42,194 bases of DNA from Myxococcales bacterium. Lineage in GTDB: Bacteria; Myxococcota_A; UBA9042. Where the stretch lies: the NCBI GenBank assembly GCA_947491025.1, contig CANLIC010000035.1, positions 1-42,194 on the forward strand, read 5' to 3'. This document shows, piece after piece, positions 7,785-16,200 of this stretch (positions are counted from its first letter, which is position 1; every line of letters starts with the position of its first letter). The notes beneath the pieces are model-generated. The model searched no databases. It saw nothing but the letters and a program-made list of their open reading frames with translations, and was not told where the DNA came from. The translations under genes and the position numbers were made by a program.

Positions 7785-8231
7785 ATGAAGGCGAAAGCAC
7801 AGCGGTTCATCGCGATTGTGGCCCTGCTCGCCGGCGTGGGCGGCGCCCTGTGGACCGTCCGCGACCGCCGCAGCGAACGCCAGGTCGTGCTGCTGCTCGA
7901 GCACCTGCGCTACACGCTGCCCGTCGCCAAGCCGCAAGCCGGCGCCCCTATGCCAGAGGTCGCGCCCCTAGGCCGGGCCGCGCTCATCGGCTTGCGCCTA
8001 CGCCCCGTCGGCGATGACGTGCCGTGGCGCGTCGCCGTGGACTACGTGCGCGGTCAGGCACCGGTGGCCACAGCCCCGCTGACCTTGCCCCTCGATGACG
8101 ACACGGAAGCGGTGGAGGTGCGCTGCCTCTACGACATCGGCGGCGCCGCGCCGCTCATCGGGCGCCAGGTGCTAAAAGTTCCGCCCAGCGAGGGATTGCA
8201 GACCCTCGACCCCGAGCCATGCGGGCCTTAG
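7785..8231 (+). CDS. membrane-anchored small hypothetical protein
   Basis: A 148-residue protein from ATG 7785 (GAGG eight bases upstream). Residues about 6-22 (QRFIAIVALLAGVGGALW) form a signal anchor. The remainder looks like a periplasmic beta-rich domain: RQVVLLLEHLRYTLP, ALIGLRLRPVGDD, ATAPLTLPLDDDTEAVEVRC, then a short Pro/Glu tail. Two Cys occur near the C terminus. No family is recognised. It sits 157 bp after the cyclophilin gene, possibly in the same transcript. It ends head-on with ccmE, and the two stops are separated by only four bases (TAG-cgcg-TTA, 8229-8238). Confidence 0.6.
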   Translation: MKAKAQRFIAIVALLAGVGGALWTVRDRRSERQVVLLLEHLRYTLPVAKPQAGAPMPEVAPLGRAALIGLRLRPVGDDVPWRVAVDYVRGQAPVATAPLTLPLDDDTEAVEVRCLYDIGGAAPLIGRQVLKVPPSEGLQTLDPEPCGP

Positions 8232-8235
8232 CGCG

Positions 8236-8946
8236 TTAGTTGGGCTGCGCGGCGGGCGCTGTGGGTGCTGGTGCGGCGGGCGCTGCGGTCGGCGCACCTG
8301 GCGACGGTGGCGCCGTTGGGGCCGCACCTGGCGCCGCAGGGGCTGCAGCGGGCGCACCCGGCGCCCCCTGGCCGCCGCCCTGCAGGGCGCGCTGACGGGC
8401 CAGCTCGGTGTGCTTGCGGTAGTCGGTCTCGACGTAGCGCTGACGCTCGGCTTCGGTCATCGACTCGGTGTCGGCGTAGCGGCTCGGGCACTTGACCGTC
8501 AGCGTGCTGGCAAAGATTGTGCGACCTTCGAGCCGGCCCTGAACGATGGCCTCGCGGCCCTCCTCGAAGGGATCGGGCAGCAGCTTCGTGTACGCGATGG
8601 CGATTTTCTGGCCGCCGGCATCTTCGAGATCGAAGCGAAACGCCTCGCTGGCCGGCTCGCCGCGGACGCTGCCAACGACGATGCGGCCGCTGAGCTTGAC
8701 CTCTTTGCCTTGCAGCTCGTCGGCGCGGGCGACAACCTCGGCGAGGGGGTAGTTGAACATCCCGGCGCCGCCGGTCGTGCTGCTGGCGATGACGAACGCG
8801 CCAATGCCCGCGATGGCGAGCGCGATGATCAGGGGTGCGACGCTGCGGCCGCTGAGGCGCGCCGGCCTCGCCGAAACGCCGGCGGAATCGGCAGGCGGCG
8901 CCAGCACATCGCTGAGCTCCGGGGTCGAGTCCTGGGTCTTGGCCAC
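8236..8946 (-). CDS. ccmE: CcmE, Cys-type (CxxxY) haem chaperone
   Basis: A 236-residue protein from GTG 8946, chosen because GAGGAG precedes it at good distance and the gap to the upstream gene is then 34 bp. After a short cytoplasmic tail comes one membrane span (PLIIALAIAGIGAFVIA), then the OB-fold: MFNYPLAEVVARADELQGKEVKLSG, FRFDLEDAGGQKIAIAYTKLLPDPF, EGREAIVQGRLEGRTIFASTLTVKCPSRY. Classical CcmE binds haem covalently through His in HxxxY. Here the motif is C153-P-S-R-Y157, the CxxxY variant known from Desulfovibrio and archaea. A mobile Ala/Pro/Gly-rich tail of about 60 residues follows. CcmE takes haem from CcmC and delivers it for cytochrome c assembly. No other ccm gene is in the window; downstream of a giant Cys-rich protein is an unusual place for it. 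Confidence 0.88.
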   Translation of the reverse strand: MAKTQDSTPELSDVLAPPADSAGVSARPARLSGRSVAPLIIALAIAGIGAFVIASSTTGGAGMFNYPLAEVVARADELQGKEVKLSGRIVVGSVRGEPASEAFRFDLEDAGGQKIAIAYTKLLPDPFEEGREAIVQGRLEGRTIFASTLTVKCPSRYADTESMTEAERQRYVETDYRKHTELARQRALQGGGQGAPGAPAAAPAAPGAAPTAPPSPGAPTAAPAAPAPTAPAAQPN

Positions 8947-8980
8947 GGCGGGGCTCCTCAACGCGGTCGCGGCGGCGCCA

Positions 8981-11900
8981 TCACCGCCACAGTCGGGCGG
9001 CAGCAAGGTAGGAGCGGCGGCGGCGAACCGCAAGCAGCAGCGCCGCAGCGCATGCCATCAGCGCTGCGGGCGCGAGGTTTCGCGACCCACCCTCGGCGTG
9101 GCCAGAAGCGGCACAGCCGGCGCTGCTGTCACCACCCCCTGCGCTGCCTGGCTGCCCCTGGCGGCCAGCGTCTGCGCTCACGTCGCCGCCGGACGGCAGG
9201 CCGCTGCGCAGGCCGAGGCCGGGGCCGCCGGGCAGCGTGTTCGCCGCGATGGGGGCGCCCTTGAGGTCCGACGTCGGCAATCCGTCGTCGCGCGGCATCG
9301 CGGCGAAATCGAGGTAGTGCGCCACGCCGTCCAGGGTCGCCAGCGCCTTGACGGTGCCGCCGCGCGGATCGAGCACCAGCAGGCCATCGGCGCCGACCCC
9401 GACGACGTTCAAAAAGCGCCACAGGCTGGGGTTGCCTTGGGCATGGGCGCCGACGACCAAGGGCTGCCCGGCGGCGAGGCTGGCCGCGATTCGCACTGCC
9501 AGGACCGCATCGAGGCAGGCGCCGTCGGGGATGGTCGCGACGTCAAAGGAGATCGCTCCAGGGTTCCGGTCCCAGCGCGCGCAGCATCGGCCCCCGCCGT
9601 TCGCGCAGACGTCGTAGCCGTCATGTTGCTGGCGCCAGACGTTCTCGAGGGCCGGGGAATTGCCAGAGATGCCAAAGACATCGCGCGGTGCGCCGAGCGA
9701 GGCGTAGACGACAGAGAGCGTGGTGATGAGGTCGCCGTGGCTGGCGACGGTGCGGCCGGGGCAGGCGCCGAGCGCTTCCTGGACCGCGAGCTGATTCTGC
9801 CCGGCGATGGCGAGCTGCAGCTGGCCGACCACCGCGGCGCAGCCGCTCGCGTCCACGACGACGCCGGTCTTGGCGCCGTCGCTGCCAGCGACGACACAGG
9901 CCGCGCCGGCCGGCCCGCTGGGCGCGCACCCATTCAGGCAAGCGGTGGCGAAGAGGCCCGCGCCGCCCTTGCAAGCCAGCAGGGTCGCGCCGTGGCAATG
10001 CGGGCCATCGGCGAGGGTCTGGCAGGCCACGTCGGCGTCGGCAACGCAGACGGCTTCGGGGCCCTTGCCGGCGCAGCCCAGCTCACACGTGGCGCGCTGG
10101 ACCTCGAGGCCCTGGTGGCAGCGAACGCGGAAGCTGCCGTCGCAGAACTCGCCATCGCCCTTGTCGCCGCAGAAGCCGCCCGCGGCAGCACCCGCGCCGG
10201 CCAAGGTGCCGCAGTGGTCGGGCAGCGCGCCGGGCTGCGCGATGCAGCCTGCCTTGCAGATCAGGGTCTTCACCTCGGACTGGCCGAAGCAGAGCACCAG
10301 CTGGCTGCCGCTGCAGAACGCGCCGTCCACTTTGTCAGCACAGAAGCCGACCGCGTCCTGGCACTGCGCCACGCCTCCACTCATGGCGCAGCCTTGCTGA
10401 CACATCGTCGCCGACTGCACGAGGCCGTTGGCGCAGGCCAACCGCACACTGCCGGCGCAGGCGCTGCCGTCGCCCAGCTTGGCGCAGGTCGCCGCTTCGA
10501 GCTGCAAGCAGCTGGCCGCGCCCGCGCCCCCGGTGCATCCGAAGGCGCATCCGGCGAGCTCAGCCGTCTTGCCGCCCTGGCAGCGTCGGCGCGAGGCGCC
10601 ATCGCAGTGCCAGCCATCGGCCAGTCCAGCGCAGGTGTCCCCGCCGTCGGCGGCGGCGCAGACCGGCGCTCCGACCACGCAGCCATTGGCGCAGGGCGTG
10701 AGCGACACGGTCTTGCCGGCCGCGCAGGCTCGAATCGCAGCGCTGACGCAGACGGCGCCATCGGGTTGAAGCGCGCAGGCATCGTCGCCGGCGGGTAGGG
10801 CTGGCAGGCAGGCCAAGGTCTTCGGATCGTTCGGGAGTTTGCCGCATCCGAAGGCGCAAGGTGTCGCCGCCGCGGTCTTTCCGCCCGCGCATTGCCAGAG
10901 GATGTCGCCTTGGCAGTGGGCGCCATTGGGTTGATCCTGGCAGGCGTCTGGCTTCTGCGGCGCGAGACAGGCGGCTTTGCCTTCCACTTCGCCGCAGGCG
11001 TGCGCGCATGCGACCTGCTCGATGAGGCCGTTGTTGACGCAGACGTGCAGCAGCTTGGCGTCGCAGAACCACTGGTTCCCCTTGCCGTCACACGGTCCGC
11101 CGGCGTTGGGCTTGCAGGCGTCGGGCACGCCGGCGGCATTGCTCTGGCAGCCGTTGGGGCAGGCCTGCTTGGAAGCGACCGCGCCGCCCTGGCACTGGAG
11201 CAGGTTGCCGCCATCGCACCAGGCGCCATTGTCCTTGCCCGCGCAGGGGCCGGTCTGCGCCGCCTTGCAAGCGTCGGGTACGCCGGGCGGATTGCTCTGG
11301 CAACCGGCTGGACAGGGGCTGGTGCCGGTCTTGCTGCCGTTCTGGCAGCTGACCAGCGCGTCACCCTCGCACCAGAGGCCGTTCTGCTTGCTGGTGCAGA
11401 AGGTGGCCGGCTCCGGCGCGCCGCCGCCGACGCCGACCTGCTCGCAGGCCGTCCAGGCGACGTGACTGCCCGTGATGTCGACCGCGACGCCGGCCTTGCG
11501 GACCTCGAGGTGCAGGTGGTGACCGCCGCCCTGCTGGCAGACCCACTTGCCGTTGACGACGGTCAGCGTGTAGCCGCTGTTGGAGACGAAGCCGAGCGCC
11601 TGGCCGGCCTGAATAGGGCCCTTGCTGACCAGGATGTCGCTGCGCAGGTGGGCGAGGAAGACCTCGAACTCCCCGACCTTGATCTTCACATAGTTGCCGA
11701 AGCTCGGTGTACAGGTCTGGCCGGGAAACGACTTGACGACGTCGATGACCTCGCCGCTGGTCGGAGCGAACACCGGCGTCCCCTCGACGGCGGCGTAGTC
11801 GCTGCCTTTGTGGCCGTCGTAGCAGCCGAAAGCGCAGGTGATCGGCTTGGGCGGCGCGAAGGGTTGGCAGAGCTGGAGCTTGCCGTCGCTGATCGCCGTG

Positions 11901-13096
11901 CCATTGCCGCCGGTGCCGCCGCTCGACTTGCAGGCGTCGGGCACGCCCGGGGGATTGGACATGCAGCCGCTGCCACAAGCCGTGGTGGCAGCGACGAGGC
12001 CGTTGTTGCAGGTCGTCAGCTTGTCGCCGTCGCACCACAGGCCGTTCTGCTTGCCGCTGCAGAAGGTGACGGAGCCACCGGATGACTTGCAGGCGTCGTC
12101 GACCCCGTCGGGCATCTGCTGGCAGCCGTTGCTGCAAGGCTTGGTCGAGGTCTTCTGCTGAGCCTGACAGTAGGTCAGCCCGTCGCCCTCGCACCACCAG
12201 CCATTGGCCTTGCCGGCGCAAAATCCGGTGGGCGCGGCCTCCTTGCATTTGTCGGGCGTGCCGGGCGGCATCGATAGGCAGCCCTCGCCGCAGGTCTGGC
12301 TGCTCTTGACGCTGCCGCCGCCGCAGGTCACGAGCTTGTCGCCATCGCACCAGAGCCCGTCCTGCTTGGCGGCGCAGAATCCGCTCGGGCCCGCGTCCTT
12401 GCACTTGTCGTTTTGGCCGTCCGGCATCGCCTGGCAGCCGCTGGTGCAGGGCTGGGTGCTCTTGACACCGCCACCGCCGCACGTGACGAGCTTGTCGCCA
12501 TCGCACCACAGCCCGTCTTGCTTGGCGGCGCAAAAGCCGCTCGGCGCGGCGTCCTTGCACTTGTCGTCTTGGCCGTCCGGCATCGCCTGGCAGCCGTTGG
12601 CGCAGGCCTTGGTTTCGGCCTTCTGCTGGGCCTGGCAGCGGACGAGTCCGTCGGCCTCGCACCACCAGCCGTCGGCCTTGCCGGAGCAGAACCCCGTCGG
12701 CGCGGCGTCCTTGCACTTGTCCGGCGTGCCCGGCGGCATCGACTGGCAGCCGTTGGCGCAGGTCTGGCTGCCCGCGATGTTGTTGCCTTGGCAGTTCACG
12801 AGCTTGTCGCCATCGCACCACAGGCCGTTCTGCTTGCCGGCGCAGAATCCGGTCGCATCCTTGCACTTGTCGTCGGTGCCAGCCGGCATGGATGCGCAGC
12901 CGTTGGGGCAGGATTGGCTGCTGCTGGCTGCTCCGCTCTTGCACAGGACGAGGTTGTTCCCGTCGCACCAAAAGCCGTTCTGCTTGCCGGTGCAGAAGGC
13001 GGCAAGCGCCGTCGCAGGCGCCACCAGCCAGCACAGCAAAGCGAAGCGAAAGGCGAGTACAGCGACTCGGCGAGCGCGGGGTAGAATCGGGTGCAC
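8981..13096 (-). CDS. giant secreted Cys-repeat protein with internal M23 peptidase and MYXO-CTERM-like tail
   Basis: A 1371-residue protein from GTG 13096 (GGGGG upstream; a TATACT box lies 53-58 bases upstream). It has a signal peptide (residues 1-33, hydrophobic to ALA-A), then seven modules of about 50 residues with six Cys (pattern FC-x2-KxxGxWCDG...C...C..GC...P.G..D.CK). A lysostaphin-type M23 domain follows at about 390-560 with both metal motifs, HKGSD and HHLHLEV, so it should cleave peptidoglycan cross-bridges or other Gly-rich peptides. Ten more six-Cys modules come next. A 250-residue Cys-poor domain includes GACLDAVLAVRIAASLAAGQPLVV and FLNVVGVGADGLLVLDP, reminiscent of C39-type papain-like folds but without the usual His. 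The tail is GCAASG, a linker, a hydrophobic stretch and RRRR, as in MYXO-CTERM proteins sorted to the myxobacterial surface. The modules may bind cell wall or form a disulphide-stabilised stalk. Confidence 0.85.
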   Translation of the reverse strand: MHPILPRARRVAVLAFRFALLCWLVAPATALAAFCTGKQNGFWCDGNNLVLCKSGAASSSQSCPNGCASMPAGTDDKCKDATGFCAGKQNGLWCDGDKLVNCQGNNIAGSQTCANGCQSMPPGTPDKCKDAAPTGFCSGKADGWWCEADGLVRCQAQQKAETKACANGCQAMPDGQDDKCKDAAPSGFCAAKQDGLWCDGDKLVTCGGGGVKSTQPCTSGCQAMPDGQNDKCKDAGPSGFCAAKQDGLWCDGDKLVTCGGGSVKSSQTCGEGCLSMPPGTPDKCKEAAPTGFCAGKANGWWCEGDGLTYCQAQQKTSTKPCSNGCQQMPDGVDDACKSSGGSVTFCSGKQNGLWCDGDKLTTCNNGLVAATTACGSGCMSNPPGVPDACKSSGGTGGNGTAISDGKLQLCQPFAPPKPITCAFGCYDGHKGSDYAAVEGTPVFAPTSGEVIDVVKSFPGQTCTPSFGNYVKIKVGEFEVFLAHLRSDILVSKGPIQAGQALGFVSNSGYTLTVVNGKWVCQQGGGHHLHLEVRKAGVAVDITGSHVAWTACEQVGVGGGAPEPATFCTSKQNGLWCEGDALVSCQNGSKTGTSPCPAGCQSNPPGVPDACKAAQTGPCAGKDNGAWCDGGNLLQCQGGAVASKQACPNGCQSNAAGVPDACKPNAGGPCDGKGNQWFCDAKLLHVCVNNGLIEQVACAHACGEVEGKAACLAPQKPDACQDQPNGAHCQGDILWQCAGGKTAAATPCAFGCGKLPNDPKTLACLPALPAGDDACALQPDGAVCVSAAIRACAAGKTVSLTPCANGCVVGAPVCAAADGGDTCAGLADGWHCDGASRRRCQGGKTAELAGCAFGCTGGAGAASCLQLEAATCAKLGDGSACAGSVRLACANGLVQSATMCQQGCAMSGGVAQCQDAVGFCADKVDGAFCSGSQLVLCFGQSEVKTLICKAGCIAQPGALPDHCGTLAGAGAAAGGFCGDKGDGEFCDGSFRVRCHQGLEVQRATCELGCAGKGPEAVCVADADVACQTLADGPHCHGATLLACKGGAGLFATACLNGCAPSGPAGAACVVAGSDGAKTGVVVDASGCAAVVGQLQLAIAGQNQLAVQEALGACPGRTVASHGDLITTLSVVYASLGAPRDVFGISGNSPALENVWRQQHDGYDVCANGGGRCCARWDRNPGAISFDVATIPDGACLDAVLAVRIAASLAAGQPLVVGAHAQGNPSLWRFLNVVGVGADGLLVLDPRGGTVKALATLDGVAHYLDFAAMPRDDGLPTSDLKGAPIAANTLPGGPGLGLRSGLPSGGDVSADAGRQGQPGSAGGGDSSAGCAASGHAEGGSRNLAPAALMACAAALLLAVRRRRSYLAAARLWR
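9886..11402 (-). repeat. ten C-terminal six-Cys modules
   Basis: Ten consecutive modules of about 45-50 residues follow the M23 domain. The first two match the N-terminal set closely. Later ones keep the six-Cys spacing but lose the WCDGDKLV core (for example GAHCQGDIL, GWHCDGASR, GEFCDGSFR), a sign of older divergence. Confidence 0.8.
11921..12997 (-). repeat. seven N-terminal six-Cys modules
   Basis: Seven near-identical modules share FC.GKQ.GLWCDGDKLV.C, a variable loop, then C..GC..MP.G..D.CK. High DNA identity between units (for example around 12340 and 12480) suggests recent duplication or gene conversion. Confidence 0.85.
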
Positions 13097-13148
13097 GGCG
13101 AACCCCCAGGGGCACCACGCGGGCAGCGCGGGGCGGCTCCAGAGGCCG

Positions 13149-13154
13149 AGTATA
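13149..13154 (-). promoter_or_regulatory. -10 box for the M23 Cys-repeat gene
   Basis: TATACT on the minus strand, five of six matches to the sigma70 -10 box, in an otherwise very GC-rich gap. No good -35 is seen at 17 bases. Transcription would begin near 13141, giving a 45-base leader to GTG 13096. It implies this gene can be transcribed separately from the SUMF1-like gene upstream. Confidence 0.35.
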
Positions 13155-13248
13155 GCGCACTCGACGCACAATCGCAGCGACTTCGAGTCGGGGACCTTGC
13201 TGGGTAAGCGGGCGCCGATGCTGGCGCCGGAGCCGAGGTCGGAGCGGT

Positions 13249-16200
13249 CTACTGCACCACGCAGCGGAAGCCGATGGTCGGCTCTGCAGTGGCGGAGGTG
13301 GCGCGTGCGCCGGCGCGCAGGTCGACCGCCAGTGAATTGAAGTTGCCACCGCGGATCACGTTCGAGGCGACGATCGACTTCAGGGGATCTTTCGCTGGGT
13401 TGCCGGCCTCGGCGTAGGCGGTCGCGCTGTAGTTGTCTGCCACCCACTCGCTGACGTTGCCCGCGAGATCGTAGATGTCGTAGAGGCTGCGGTCGTTCGG
13501 TCGCGAGGCCTTGTCCAGCGGTCCGCCGCTGTCGCAGCCGCCCTTGGTGGTACCCTGCATGACCGCCATCGAGCAGGTCGGCGTTGGCGCGACGCCCCAG
13601 GCGTAGGGACGTACGGCGTCCTGGCAGCTGCCGGTGGGGAAGAGCTCGCAGCCGCCGCGAATGGCGCGCTCGAATTCAGCCTCGGTGGGCAGCCGGCCGA
13701 CTTTGCCCGTGCCCTTGGCGAGCCAAGTGCAGTAGGTGGCGGCCTCCGCGGTGGTGACGCAGTTGATGGGAGCCAGCTTGGAGGCGCCGCCGTACGTGCA
13801 GCCAGCCACCTTGCTCGCGGGCGCCTTGCAGTCACCGGCCTTCACGCAAAGGTCGTAGTCCTCGACGAGGGTCTCGAACTGCTGGTACCAGATGCCCTTG
13901 CTGAACTGCACCTCGTGCTGCGGCTTCTCGTCGGCCTTGCAGGCGGCGGACTCGGCGGCCGGGCAGCCGCGGAAGGCCGTGCCGGGGTGCAGGTAGACCG
14001 CGCTGGCGATCGGGGGCTTGGTGCAGGCGCTGCCGCCCTTGCCATCGGCGAGGCAGATGCCGCCGAATCCCGAGCCGCTGCAAGGGTTGCCGTCGGCGAC
14101 GGGCGTGTAGATGCAGGTGTCGTTCTTGGTGTCGCAGGTGTCGAGCGTGCAGCTGTTGGAGTCGGCGCACTTGCTGCCCGAGACCAGCTCGCACTTGCCC
14201 GACGACGGGGCGCACTTGCTGATGAGGCAGCTCCCCTCTTTGGCGACCTCGCAGGACACCACCGTGCCTGGGTTGACCTGGCAGTACTTCAGCGCCGCGT
14301 TCTTCGGGTCGGGGAGGCACTGCACCTTGCCGTTGCAGGGGTTGCCATCGTCGACGCTGGCGCAGTCGGCGTCGGTGGTGCAGCCGCAGACGTTGGTCCC
14401 GGCGGCGCAGATGCCGTCGACGCAGGTGTCGCCTGCGGTGCAGGAGCTGCCGTCGTCGCAGAGAATGAAGCCGTTGGGCTTGTTCTTCAGCGCGCACTTG
14501 CCTGTGGCCTTGTCGCAGAGGTTGTCGACGCAGGAGTCATCCGATTTCTGGCAGGTGACGATGGTCCCGGGGTTGACCTTGCACTTGAACTGGCCGGGCA
14601 CCGACTTGTCGCAGAAGGGCTTGCCGGTGCAGAGGTTGCCGGTGTCAAAGGCGAGGCAGTCGGCATCGGAGGCGCACTGGCAGAGGTTGGTCTCGGCAAA
14701 GCAGACGCCATTCTGACACACCGGCGACGCGAGGCACGGGTCGCCGATATCGCACTTCTGGTTGTTCTTGACCGCCGACATCTCGCACTTGCCGGTCTTG
14801 GGTTTGCAGACATTGGCCAAGCACTCGGTATCGCTGGCGGCGCTGCAGCTCTTGATGGTCGCTGGGTTGACCTGGCACTGGGGGCTCTCGAGCGCCTTGT
14901 TGCAGAAGAGGGTGCCGTTGCAGATGTTGCCGTCTTCCTTGGCGGCACATTCCGCGTCGGCCTTGCACGGGCAGATCTGGGTGCCGACTCCGCACTTGCC
15001 GTCTTTGCAGTCGGCGATGGAGGTGCAGGGATCGCCGTCGTCGCAGTAGACGGTGCCCTTGACCGGCGTGAGCGCGCAGCTGCCCGTCTTCGGGTCGCAG
15101 AGGGTCTTCGCGCACACGGTGTCATCGTTGCTCGAGCAGGTGACCTTGGTCGCCGGGTTGATCTTGCACTTGCCGGCCGCCTTGTCGCAGTAGAGCTTGC
15201 CCTGGCAAATGTCGCCGCTGCCCGACTTCGCGCAGTCGGCGTCCTTGTTGCAGTTGCAGATGTTGGTGTCGTCGGCGACGCAGGCGCCTTTGACGCACTC
15301 GTCCACCGGCGTGCAAGCGTCGCCGTCTTCACAGTAGACGTCTTTCTTCTTCACCGGATACGGCGCGGTCTTGGTGATGCCCGAGGCCAGCGTCTCGGTG
15401 AAAATATTCTCGGACGGGGTGAGCTTGCAGACGCCGATCGACGGATAGCAGATGTTCTGCACGCAGGCCGTATCGTCCGCCGTCGGGCAAGCCGCGACGA
15501 CGGTGGCAGGGTTGAGGGCGCACTGCCCGTCCTTCTGATTGCAGAACATCGTGCCGTTGCAGGCGTTGCCGTCCTCTTTGTCGGCGCAGTCGGCGTCGGA
15601 CTTGCACAAGCAGATGCTCGTCCCGCCGGGTGCGCACTTGCCGTCCTTGTCGCACTGATCGTTGACGGTGCAGGCATTGCCGTCGTCGCAAGGCTTGCTG
15701 AGGTTGATCGCCGTCATCTTGCAAACGGCGGCCTGGCCTTCGACGTGGCAGAGGTTCTTGCCGCAGAAGGAATCGTTGGCGTCGGCGCAGGTCGCCACGG
15801 TCGCCGGGTTGATGGCGCAATGGGTCCAGTCGGTGGGCGACGCACCCTTGGGGATGGGGCCCTTGCCGGCGTTGGCGCAGTAGACCTGGCCCTTGCAGGG
15901 GTCATTCTTGAATCCCTTGGTCGTCAAGCAGATGGTCACGTCTTTGCTGGTACACTCGCAGAGCAACGTGCCGCCCTTGCACTCACCTTCGCTGCAGGCG
16001 TCATTGGTCGTGCATGGGCCGTTCTCGTCGTTGCACTCGGTCTTGTGTTTCGGCGACACCGTCGGGCTCTTGTTGATGATCTCGACGGGGGTCAACGCGC
16101 ACTTGCCGACCTTGGGATCGCACCAATTCTTCAAGCACTCGGTGTCCTCGTCCTTCTGGCAAGTGGCCACGGTCGAGGGATTGATGATGCAAACGAATTG

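Noticed and set aside
10892..12085. Ala/Leu-rich plus-strand frames opposite the six-Cys modules
   Set aside because: Same reason: complement of regular repeats gives apparent periodic hydrophobic protein.
11921..12997. CRISPR-like regular repeats
   Set aside because: Repeat period equals a protein module, spacers are coding and in frame, and no cas genes are present.
13249..13960. Calling the SUMF1-like domain a functional formylglycine-generating enzyme
   Set aside because: The conserved Cys pair after RGGSF is absent.
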